Source: JAKACA01 sp050010115
GTDB lineage: Bacteria; Actinomycetota; Acidimicrobiia; Acidimicrobiales; Bog-793
Assembly (NCBI GenBank): GCA_050010115.1
Contig: JBEKLQ010000043.1
Location: 1 to 29,253, forward strand
Direction of reading: 5' to 3'
DNA length: 29,253 bases
Below, in pieces: positions 1 through 5,732 of this stretch (position 1 is the first letter of the stretch; every line of letters begins with the position of its first letter). Both the position numbers and the translations under genes were made by a program. Below the pieces are notes generated by a model that ran no database searches, was not told where the DNA came from, and saw nothing but the letters and a program-made list of their open reading frames with translations.

Positions 1-1
1 G

Positions 2-454
2 GTCAAGGCGCTGGTCCAATCTGCTGGCCCGATCACGAACTTCGGTCTCACGACGTGGACCCAGCCGGTGATGATCAAGCTGATCAACCCGCTGCTCGGC
101 AGCTACTGTTACATCGGGTCGATCGACAACCCGATCGTGCTCAATCCGTCGGTCACTGGCACCCTAGGCATACTTCCCGACCCGAACCCGACCCGCTTCC
201 CGAGTACCGTGGTCTTCGAGGTTACGAGTGCTTCGGCCACAGATGACACCTTCAGCGTGCCCATCGCCCAGGGCTGCGGCCCAGGGGGTGCCGCCAACAT
301 CGCGATCGACACCGCGATCGACAGCTCAGAGAGCCTGCCCTCGCCGTCCGGAAGCAACAGCCTGGTGCTCAACGGCAACTTCTACTTCGCTGACGATTAC
401 TCGGCGGCGAACCAGGCCCACGACCTGCTGGCCGCGTTTAGGGCGAACCGCTGA
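2..454 (+). CDS. C-terminal part of a probable secreted protein (5' end outside window)
   Basis: The reading frame is open from the first bases of the window to the stop at 454, so the true start lies upstream and the ATG at 68 is probably internal. About 150 residues are visible. They are rich in Ser, Thr, Asn, Gly and Pro with few charged residues, contain the motif YCYIGS followed by short beta-like stretches, and have several Cys residues (CYIG, GCGPGG). This composition is typical of exported actinobacterial proteins of unknown function. No signal peptide can be judged because the N-terminus is missing. The gene converges on vapC, and a strong hairpin at 483-513 lies just after its stop. 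Function is not recognised; it is probably ordinary chromosomal sequence flanking the mobile DNA. Confidence 0.65.
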   Translation, partial: VKALVQSAGPITNFGLTTWTQPVMIKLINPLLGSYCYIGSIDNPIVLNPSVTGTLGILPDPNPTRFPSTVVFEVTSASATDDTFSVPIAQGCGPGGAANIAIDTAIDSSESLPSPSGSNSLVLNGNFYFADDYSAANQAHDLLAAFRANR

Positions 455-482
455 AATAGGAGAAAACGACTGCGCCCGTTCT

Positions 483-513
483 GTGTGACCGCCGCCAGTG
501 GCGGCGGTCACAC
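483..513. terminator. Strong inverted repeat between convergent genes
   Basis: A perfect 14-bp stem (483-496 with 500-513) closes on a 3-nt loop (AGT) and is almost entirely G+C near the loop. It lies 29 bp after the stop of the secreted-protein gene and about 100 bp past the stop of the converging vapC, so it can end transcription from both sides. It has no T-tract, as is common for hairpins in GC-rich actinobacteria. Confidence 0.7.
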
Positions 514-612
514 GCCGGGCAAGCGGGAGCCTGACGGCGATCGATGGATCGGCGCGACGGCGATTCGGTCGGTGTGCCATTGGTAGCCCACGACGGCATC
601 TTCCGCTCGGGC

Positions 613-993
613 CTACACGTCGACAATCTGAAGGCGCTTGCGGGACGGGGCCAGGAGCGCCTCTATGTAGGCCCGGTCCGAAGAGAAGATGGCGTCTTCC
701 CGCGCCAGAGCGCCAACAACGACGGTCGCGTCGATCAGATCGCTTCGGCCGGCTGCGACCAGGAGCGCGCCGGCCGATCTGGCCCGCTCCTCGGACAGCT
801 CCTCCACCTGGCAGCCGGCGAGTAGCCGCGAGAGCTGCGGCTGCGATCCGCCGCGCCAAGCCTGACCGAGAACCCCAGCTGGGACCGTGGGTGATTGGCC
901 GCGCTCGAGCGTCCGGCGGTGCAGCGCCCATATCCGGCGCTCATCGCGGTCGGAAGCGATGAGGGCGCCGGTGTCGTAGGTGACGCCGCTCAC
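613..993 (-). CDS. vapC: VapC-like PIN-domain toxin
   Basis: The protein is 126 aa, the usual size of a VapC ribonuclease. It begins with a PIN-type strand and first acidic residue (YDTGALI near residues 5-11). It ends with the conserved acidic cluster in DLIDATVVVGALA and the SSDRAYI motif, where the metal-binding Asp residues of PIN domains sit. VapC toxins are Mg2+-dependent RNases that cut tRNA or rRNA and are held inactive by VapB. The GTG start overlaps the vapB stop by 4 bp (GTGA), which indicates translational coupling. The pair lies between a chromosomal-looking gene and a decayed integrase, so it may be cargo of an older element. The family call is firm; the RNA target is unknown. 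Confidence 0.85.
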   Translation of the reverse strand: MSGVTYDTGALIASDRDERRIWALHRRTLERGQSPTVPAGVLGQAWRGGSQPQLSRLLAGCQVEELSEERARSAGALLVAAGRSDLIDATVVVGALAREDAIFSSDRAYIEALLAPSRKRLQIVDV

Positions 994-1256
994 CGACGGC
1001 GGTGGGCCCGGGCGGCCTGCTCGCCGACGCGGGCGCAGTCGAGGACACGGTCGGCCTCAACCAGCTCCTCCTCGGTGAACGCCCCGTGCTCGGCCTCCCA
1101 CTCGCTCACCGCCGAGAGTCCGCGCTGGAGGCGGAGCTCATGGCGGAGGGCTCGATTGACGACAGTCGACACGCCGATCCGCTCGGCCTCGGCGATGCGC
1201 TCGAGGTCGGCCCAAACCTCCGGGTCAAACGACACTGCTCTCTTCACCACTGGCAC
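990..1256 (-). CDS. vapB: VapB-like ribbon-helix-helix antitoxin
   Basis: The protein is 88 aa. Its N-terminal half fits a ribbon-helix-helix DNA-binding fold: a short basic strand (KRAVSFDPE), then two helices containing ERIGVSTVVNRALR. The acidic C-terminal half (EAEHGAFTEEELVEADRV) would wrap the VapC active site. The start is the GTG at 1256; GTG codons a few residues later are alternatives. It is the first gene of the vapBC pair and has a palindrome immediately upstream (1266-1287), the normal arrangement for autoregulation by the antitoxin-toxin complex. Confidence 0.82.
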   Translation of the reverse strand: MPVVKRAVSFDPEVWADLERIAEAERIGVSTVVNRALRHELRLQRGLSAVSEWEAEHGAFTEEELVEADRVLDCARVGEQAARAHRRR

Positions 1257-1265
1257 GAGCCTGTG

Positions 1266-1287
1266 GTAGTACCAATGGTATTACTAC
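1266..1287 (-). promoter_or_regulatory. Candidate vapBC operator
   Basis: A 22-bp AT-richer block just upstream of vapB has outer arms GTAGTA and TACTAC and an inner 11-bp palindrome (TACCAATGGTA, 1270-1280). It stands out from the GC-rich surroundings and lies 10 bp from the start codon, where a VapB ribbon-helix-helix dimer would repress its own promoter. Confidence 0.6.
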
Positions 1288-1341
1288 TGCAAGCAGATTC
1301 GGCCTGGGCGGCCTCGGCGCTCCCGAAGACCCATCGACCGA

Positions 1342-1653
1342 GGGGCGCCGCTGCACTATACGAACTGGCGCCGTCGAGTCTGGCGACCGGCCACCGTTGC
1401 TGCCGGCATGCCACCGCTCAGGTTCCACGACCTCCGGTCACTGGCTGCTATCGCTCTCGTCGCATCGGGCGCCGACGTCAGGACCACGCAGGCCCGGCTC
1501 GGGCACTCATCGAGCCGGCTGACGCTCGATCTCGACGCCCGGACGAGGACGCGCGCCGATCGCCTGGTCGCCGACGCGGTGGGCGACTACCTGCGGCCCT
1601 CGCGCACGGCTAACGCACGCCGGAGTCCGGACAGAGAGAAGGCAGGTCACTAG
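1342..1653 (+). pseudogene. Remnant of a tyrosine-recombinase integrase (C-terminal part)
   Basis: The frame from about 1342 reads through a typical integrase stretch (GAPLHYTNWRRRVW), then FHDLRS in place of the HxLRH box, then RLGHSS for the second catalytic His, and finally TLDLDARTR where active relatives have TLDVYAHxTR. The nucleophilic Tyr position is therefore Asp (codon GAC; TAC to GAC is one change) and the following His is Arg. The N-terminal and central domains, including the first catalytic Arg, are missing, and a stop lies in frame upstream at 1267. It ends 25 bp from the tRNA-Val fragment, where the integrase of an element in that tRNA would be expected. It differs clearly from the intact integrase at 12676-13782, so it probably belonged to a separate, older insertion. 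Confidence 0.75.
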
Positions 1654-1659
1654 ACCGGC

Positions 1660-1773
1660 CTGACCTGCACTTTTGCGTGGGCGCTACAGGACTCGAACCT
1701 GTGACCTCAGCCGTGTGAAGGCACACCGGGCAACGCACCGACCAGCGCTTTAGCGGTCTGACCTGCGGTTTTG
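1660..1773 (+). repeat. Pair of direct repeats flanking the left attachment core
   Basis: CTGACCTGCNNTTTTG occurs at 1660-1675 and again at 1758-1773, 98 bp apart in the same orientation, one on each side of the 20-bp core at 1703-1722. A shorter match (GACCTGCAC) lies at 14885-14893 near the right core. Repeats placed this way around an att core may be arm-type binding sites for the integrase or excisionase; this is inferred from position only. Confidence 0.4.
1678..1722 (-). repeat. 3' half of tRNA-Val: distal attachment site of the element
   Basis: Read on the minus strand this is the 3' half of a tRNA: half of the anticodon arm, variable loop, a fully paired T-arm (ACAGG, TTCGAGT, CCTGT), the acceptor strand AGCGCCC and an A discriminator. 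Its first 20 nt (1703-1722) are identical to 14928-14947 in the intact tRNA-Val(CAC). The T-stem differs from the intact gene but is still paired, so this is a different tRNA-derived 3' end, not a decayed copy. The 5' half is absent: sequence past 1722 does not continue the tRNA. It cannot be a working tRNA and is best read as the att site left by integration into tRNA-Val. Confidence 0.85.
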
Positions 1774-1852
1774 TCTCTCACTCTCCCCCACTGTTACCCA
1801 CTGTTTTGCAGTATCCCGCGGACAACGGCGGACAAGGGTTATCGTCCGCGCC

Positions 1853-2368
1853 ATGTCGGACAGCGGGACGCGTGTCGAGCATCAGCCGTTCAAGCCGGTG
1901 TTACCGGTCTTCAGTCATCGCAGCATCCTCGGCGCGTGGCCGCCGGATACGTTTTGCGAGCGATGCCAGCGCGTGAAGGCAACGGGGTACATCGGGCCCG
2001 CCGCAGGGTTCTTCGTAATGCTGCCGGCGGCCGGGACCCACTTTGTTTGCGAGGACTGTGCTCGATCGGACTTAGCCCTTGGCCCCGAGGAGCTGGACGG
2101 GCATCAATGCGATCCCCATTGCACCGACAGGCTGCACCTCGATTCCCTGATGTTCAACCGTGGCGAAATCGACCACCTGGGGCCTGCTGCACAACGGGAA
2201 AAGGTCCAGGCGATACTTGACGTGCAAGGTCACGGTTGGGTCTGCATGGACGTCCAGCCGATGCAGCCCAGCGGTCCGATCGTGACCGGCCGGTACTGGG
2301 CGATCTGGATTCAGTCGCGCCGAGGGCTGCCGTGGCACGAGACGGAGACTTACGAAGACCCGACTTAG
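1853..2368 (+). CDS. Hypothetical protein with CxxC zinc-binding-like motifs
   Basis: The 171-aa protein has two CxxC pairs (CERC near residue 36 and CEDC near residue 66) and a later C/H cluster (HQCDPHC). Together these suggest a small structural zinc site in the N-terminal half. The C-terminal part (YWAIWIQSRRGLPWHETE) is aromatic. It is the first gene inside the left end of the element, in the arm that carries cargo rather than phage genes. No family is recognised. The ATG at 1853 lies close to the left attachment site with no strong ribosome-binding site visible. Confidence 0.55.
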   Translation: MSDSGTRVEHQPFKPVLPVFSHRSILGAWPPDTFCERCQRVKATGYIGPAAGFFVMLPAAGTHFVCEDCARSDLALGPEELDGHQCDPHCTDRLHLDSLMFNRGEIDHLGPAAQREKVQAILDVQGHGWVCMDVQPMQPSGPIVTGRYWAIWIQSRRGLPWHETETYEDPT

Positions 2369-2439
2369 GCGCTCGCCCGGTGCATCTTGACCCGCGCCCG
2401 GTCGGACGTCCCGCCCCATATGCCCCTGCAGCTCAGCCT
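2365..2439 (-). pseudogene. WhiB-like C-terminal remnant, copy 1
   Basis: A short open stretch on the minus strand reads GIWGGTSDRARVKMHRASA and then a stop. GIWGG followed by a basic tail is the C-terminal hallmark of WhiB-like (Wbl) Fe-S regulators. A stop occurs a few codons upstream and none of the four cluster cysteines can be found, so only the tail survives. It aligns at about 80% DNA identity over 58 bp with copy 2 near 3891-3949. Confidence 0.5.
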
Positions 2440-2551
2440 TCACACGTCTTGACCTGCGGGACATTGTGCCGAGCAGGGTTTCCCCAGGTCGTTTCCGAGC
2501 GAAGTTGGCAAGGTTATGCGCTGTAGCTAACGACCTGCTCAGGGCAGTGTG

Positions 2552-3703
2552 TCAGGTGGTCGCCGTCGGCCCGTTGAACGGTTCGGAGGAGGCTCCGGTG
2601 CCATCGTCAGCTGCCCCGCCAGCACGGTCGCCGCTGGCCAGTTCGAGGACGGGGGCACCTTCGAGCCGAACCTGCAGAATCCTCGGCCGAAGGCTCTTGA
2701 TCGTTTCCAGCGCCTCGTTTACGCCACGTGCCAGTTCGTCATCGCCGTCCTCTTCGCCCGGTTCCGTCTCGGGTCCACCGCGCACATCGAACACGAATCC
2801 TCGGTCGAGCCGGTCGGCGAGACCTCGAAGTGACAGTCGGACCTCCGTGTGCAACTCCTGACGTCGGCCCTCATTCACCACAACTGAATCGTTGATAACT
2901 GCCACCTCGATTTCGTCGAGCTTCTGCTCAAAGATTCTGTTTTCTTCGCCAGCTAAATGACTGAGGACGTCCTCGCTGACCCCGGAGTTGCGGAGTTGGT
3001 CGCGATTCTGGCGAATCCTGAGGATCACGTCATACGCTAGAAGAAGCTTGAAGAGTGTGTCCGCGATCACCGCAGCCACGTGCGGAGCGAATCGTACGAA
3101 CAGCGTGAAGTCGGACGACGCGATCTCATGCACCTCTAGCGGAGGCCGGTTGCCGAGCACCACCTCGTTGAACGGGTTGAGCACCAGCGTCAACGATCTG
3201 AACTCGTCTGCCAGCTCAGTAACGGTGTTAGAGACAGCGAGGCGCGGAATGAGGATGGCAACCTCGGCAGCCCCGGGCTCCAGAGACGCTGTTCCGATCC
3301 CGAGTCCCTCCATGCCCTGGTGGACCCTTTCGAAGAGGTCCTGAAACTTAAGGAGGTCAGAACGCAGACTCACGACTTCCGGAGCGATCAGAGCAGGTGT
3401 CACCTGATTCCGCGTCACGATCTCATCGATCGCGTTGGCTAACCGTATGCCAAGCAAGTCCCACGCTCCCATATCCGAAAGCGCTTGCTGCCAAAGGGGG
3501 GCGAAGTCCATGGACTCGTGCGTCAAGTCCTCGATCAGTCCACGCCGAGTGTTAGCAAAGTCCTCAGCAATGGACACCTCGGCTGGATTTGCAGCCATCT
3601 GCGTTGCTGCGCCCGCCAGCCTCTCGAGCTTCTCGAGGATCGCGAGCCGATCGAGTTCAGCCAGCACCTCAACGGCGACCTCATGGAGAAACTCGGCGTT
3701 CAT
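2552..3703 (-). CDS. Hypothetical 383-aa, mostly helical cargo protein
   Basis: The protein is 383 aa with no signal peptide or clear membrane segment. Most of it looks alpha-helical, with heptad-like stretches at roughly 10-60, 130-160 and 225-290. The last 70 residues form an acidic, low-complexity tail (ETEPGEEDGDDELARG followed by a Gly/Ser/Ala end). AGGGG lies 11 nt ahead of the ATG. It stands alone on the minus strand between two WhiB-like remnants, in the left cargo arm, and its base composition looks less GC-rich than the chromosomal genes to the right. No family or catalytic motif is recognised. A role in phage interference is possible from position only. Confidence 0.75.
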   Translation of the reverse strand: MNAEFLHEVAVEVLAELDRLAILEKLERLAGAATQMAANPAEVSIAEDFANTRRGLIEDLTHESMDFAPLWQQALSDMGAWDLLGIRLANAIDEIVTRNQVTPALIAPEVVSLRSDLLKFQDLFERVHQGMEGLGIGTASLEPGAAEVAILIPRLAVSNTVTELADEFRSLTLVLNPFNEVVLGNRPPLEVHEIASSDFTLFVRFAPHVAAVIADTLFKLLLAYDVILRIRQNRDQLRNSGVSEDVLSHLAGEENRIFEQKLDEIEVAVINDSVVVNEGRRQELHTEVRLSLRGLADRLDRGFVFDVRGGPETEPGEEDGDDELARGVNEALETIKSLRPRILQVRLEGAPVLELASGDRAGGAADDGTGASSEPFNGPTATT

Positions 3704-3735
3704 TCGGCGTCAATCCCCTAGCTCGGATGGTTCAG

Positions 3736-4089
3736 TCAGGCAAGAGTAGCGCTGTGCTTTCGTTCGGAGGAGGTGGTTGTTTCTCTGCCGCACGCCAGCG
3801 AGCGGCTCTGGTTCGAATGGTCGAGCTGCGGCAGCGATCGCCTACGGAGGCGGATTTCGTCGCCGCCTACGTCAGCCGGAGCCCAACCCAAGGCGCTCAC
3901 CCGGCGCATCTTGGCCCGCTCGCGGGCCGTGGTCCCTCCCCATATCCCCGCCATCGACTCGTCGGCGGTCCGCCGCCTCGGGAACACTTGGCCTCCGTGA
4001 GCCGCATGGCCTTGCCTTCCTGCTGCCGTGAACACGAGAGGCGCCGGAAGACACCAGTGCGGCACCGACCCGGCGTAGTCATCGCCCAC
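3736..4089 (-). pseudogene. WhiB-like C-terminal remnant, copy 2, in an otherwise gene-poor stretch
   Basis: The interval 3704-4203 has no convincing gene. On the minus strand an open frame contains AGIWGGTTARERAKMRR, the Wbl C-terminal GIWGG turn plus basic tail. It lacks the four cluster cysteines upstream and runs on past the usual Wbl end. DNA at 3891-3949 matches copy 1 (2367-2425) at about 80%. The two copies have the same orientation and bracket the 383-aa gene. I read this as a broken wbl gene, perhaps duplicated; a short functional gene is less likely. Confidence 0.45.
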
Positions 4090-4203
4090 CCCTTCGGCCG
4101 CTCCCGCCCCGTCGTGGCCCGGGGCAAGGCGTGCTTCTTCATGTCGTTCTTGCGAGGCACTAGCGTGACGCGTGTTGGCACGGAACGGGGGGAGGGCAGC
4201 TCG

Positions 4204-4581
4204 ATGAAGGACGTCAGAATCGACCGAGACGGGAGCCTTCGTTGCTGGAACTGCGGGGCCAAGGGGTTCACGGAGAAGCGCACGCTCCGCTCGAAGGCTC
4301 TCGTGGGCGTTGGGGCGTTGCTGACCAAGAAGAAGCTCAAGTGCCAGAACTGCGGGGAGTACAACGACACCGGCAACGAGAAGCCATACGAGGGTCCCGC
4401 CGATCGTAAGTGGCGGAAGGTCTACGAGAAAGAACAGGCGGAGTTAGCAGCCTCCGGGCCAACCTCCCCACTTCCCTCCGTGGCGGACGAGCTGAAGAAG
4501 CTGATCGATCTGCGGGACGCGGGGGCGCTGACCGAGGAGGAGTTCGCTGCCCAGAAGGCGGTCTTGCTCGGCCAGGAATGA
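4204..4581 (+). CDS. Zinc-ribbon/SHOCT-domain protein
   Basis: The protein is 125 aa. The N-terminal half has two CxxC pairs (CWNCG near residue 14, CQNCG near residue 50) that fit a treble-clef or zinc-ribbon site. The C-terminal 30 residues are a SHOCT domain (LKKLIDLRDAGALTEEEF followed by a KAVLL-type end), a short helical module found at the ends of many bacterial proteins and thought to mediate oligomerisation. The start at 4204 is supported by GGGGGAGG about 7 nt upstream; a longer frame reaching back to 3589 is not credible because it runs through non-coding sequence. It is followed 120 bp later by a second SHOCT protein on the same strand. The biochemical role is unknown. Confidence 0.75.
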   Translation: MKDVRIDRDGSLRCWNCGAKGFTEKRTLRSKALVGVGALLTKKKLKCQNCGEYNDTGNEKPYEGPADRKWRKVYEKEQAELAASGPTSPLPSVADELKKLIDLRDAGALTEEEFAAQKAVLLGQE

Positions 4582-4703
4582 GCCGGACGTAGTTGGGATG
4601 CACCGGCAGCAAGGGTACCTAACACACGGTACGAACCCCTGTGGGAGCCGGCAATGACAGCGAGGCGGGCTACCGTTGGAGCCGAAAGAGGGAGACTTTG
4701 GGC

Positions 4704-5264
4704 ATGAGCACAGCGGACGAGATCGCCAAGCTGAACGCGCTCCGACAGTCCGGCGCGCTGACCGATGCAGAGTTCGAAGCTGAGAAGTCCAAGCTGCTCG
4801 CTGCCTCCTCGCCAGCGCCCCCGGCGGCTACCGCTGCAAGTCCGACCGCTGGTTCGGCGTCCGCCAAGAAGCCGCCCAACAGACGGGCAGGGATCGGCTG
4901 CCTCACCTTTATCGTCTTAGCCGTGGTCATCGGCATCATCGTGGCCGTGAGTGGGGGCTCTAGCGGTCCGAGCGCCAACGTGAAGGGGAAGGTGGTCAAC
5001 GTCGTGGCACTCAATGGCAACACCGTCCGCATCTACATGGACTGGACGAATAGCGGCAAGGCAGCCGGCTCGGCAAGTTGCGTCCTGAACACCAACGTCG
5101 ATGATCAGTTCGGTGATCAGGTAAACATCGAGGTCAACTCCACCGCGACTAATGGCAAGGTGGCAGCGGGCGCGACGCAGCGCCTATACCAAGACATCGG
5201 TGTCAACAGCGGGGACGCTCAGTTCATCAAACCCAGCGACGTGAAGATCACGGATTGCTCCTGA
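4704..5264 (+). CDS. SHOCT-domain membrane-anchored protein
   Basis: The 186-aa protein starts with a SHOCT domain (EIAKLNALRQSGALTDAEF). A Pro/Ala/Ser-rich linker and a basic patch (KKPPNRRAG) lead into one transmembrane helix (CLTFIVLAVVIGIIVAVSGG, about residues 72-91) and then a roughly 95-residue outer domain resembling small beta-sandwich FxLYD/DUF4352-like domains. The predicted topology is SHOCT inside, sandwich domain outside. The ATG at 4704 is chosen because it begins the SHOCT domain and has an AGGGAG site about 9 nt upstream; the ATG at 4641 adds an unlikely tail. Its SHOCT domain resembles that of the preceding gene, so the two may act together at the membrane. Function is unknown. 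Confidence 0.78.
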   Translation: MSTADEIAKLNALRQSGALTDAEFEAEKSKLLAASSPAPPAATAASPTAGSASAKKPPNRRAGIGCLTFIVLAVVIGIIVAVSGGSSGPSANVKGKVVNVVALNGNTVRIYMDWTNSGKAAGSASCVLNTNVDDQFGDQVNIEVNSTATNGKVAAGATQRLYQDIGVNSGDAQFIKPSDVKITDCS

Positions 5265-5267
5265 GAT

Positions 5268-5294
5268 TCGGCAGGGCTCAAAAAACGCTGCCGA
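5268..5294. terminator. Possible hairpin between convergent genes
   Basis: TCGGCAG (5268-5274) pairs with CTGCCGA (5288-5294) around a 13-nt loop that contains an A6 run. It lies directly after the SHOCT membrane gene and before the end of the leftward packaging block. The loop is large and there is no downstream T-tract, so the call is weak. Confidence 0.35.
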
Positions 5295-5295
5295 C

Positions 5296-5487
5296 TCAGA
5301 TGAGCGAGGTGCAGGTCGGGTCGACCGTGCTCATCGCGTTTTCGGCATTAGTGAAGCTGCCTGTCTCGAATGCCAGACCCACAGTGTGGATCTCGGTTTC
5401 CAGCCGCCCGCCGTAGATCGCCCCGGCGACAGCCAAAGCGCGGGCTGCCGTCAACATCCCGGCGGGCGCCGTCGCCGCGGCGCTCAC
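5296..5487 (-). CDS. Possible small protein at the end of the packaging operon
   Basis: This 63-aa frame follows the 66-aa capsid-adjacent gene by 44 bp on the same strand and has a coding-like third-position GC bias. It starts with an Ala-rich helix and continues as a mixed segment (YGGRLETEIHTVGLAFETGS). The start would be GTG with no good ribosome-binding site. It is not recognised; it could be a short distal gene of the operon or chance. Confidence 0.38.
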   Translation of the reverse strand: MSAAATAPAGMLTAARALAVAGAIYGGRLETEIHTVGLAFETGSFTNAENAMSTVDPTCTSLI

Positions 5488-5531
5488 AGGGTCCGATGCC
5501 AGCGCGCCGCCGGGGAGATTTCATGTCAGGC

Positions 5532-5732
5532 TCACCGCGTGGCTCGCTCGAGCCGGCTGGCCCTGCCCATGGCGTTGGTTGCGGCGCCGCCGAACAGGTC
5601 GGGCCTGGCCAGGACGATCTCGGCGTCTGCGTCCCACGGTTCGCCGCGGTGCAGCATGATGGCGAAGCCGTTGTGCTTCACCGCCAGCGTCGAGATGGCG
5701 TAGACGACGTCGGGCTTGGGTGCTTCTGGCAT
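5532..5732 (-). CDS. Small phage capsid-adjacent protein
   Basis: The 66-aa protein starts with an ATG that overlaps the capsid stop as TGATG (5730-5734), which shows tight translational coupling. The sequence has a short strand-rich core (VVYAISTLAVKHNGFAIMLHR) and a conserved-looking end motif (DADAEIVLARPDLFGG). Small proteins with a 'dp.V..rP.lF' end are common next to HK97-type capsid genes in actinophages. It may assist head assembly or connection, but no function is established. A longer frame beginning at 5804 lies inside the capsid gene and is rejected. Confidence 0.65.
   Translation of the reverse strand: MPEAPKPDVVYAISTLAVKHNGFAIMLHRGEPWDADAEIVLARPDLFGGAATNAMGRASRLERATR

Noticed and set aside
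326..931. 201-aa minus-strand frame across the hairpin and vapC
   Set aside because: It runs through the terminator hairpin and overlaps vapC in another frame with an Arg-rich shadow composition.
1678..1760. Second functional tRNA gene
   Set aside because: Only the 3' half is present; the sequence past 1722 cannot complete the anticodon stem, D-arm or acceptor stem.
3589..4581. 330-aa rightward frame ending in the zinc-ribbon/SHOCT protein
   Set aside because: Its first 200 residues run through Arg/Pro-rich non-coding sequence antisense to other signals; the ATG at 4204 has a strong ribosome-binding site and begins the recognisable domain.
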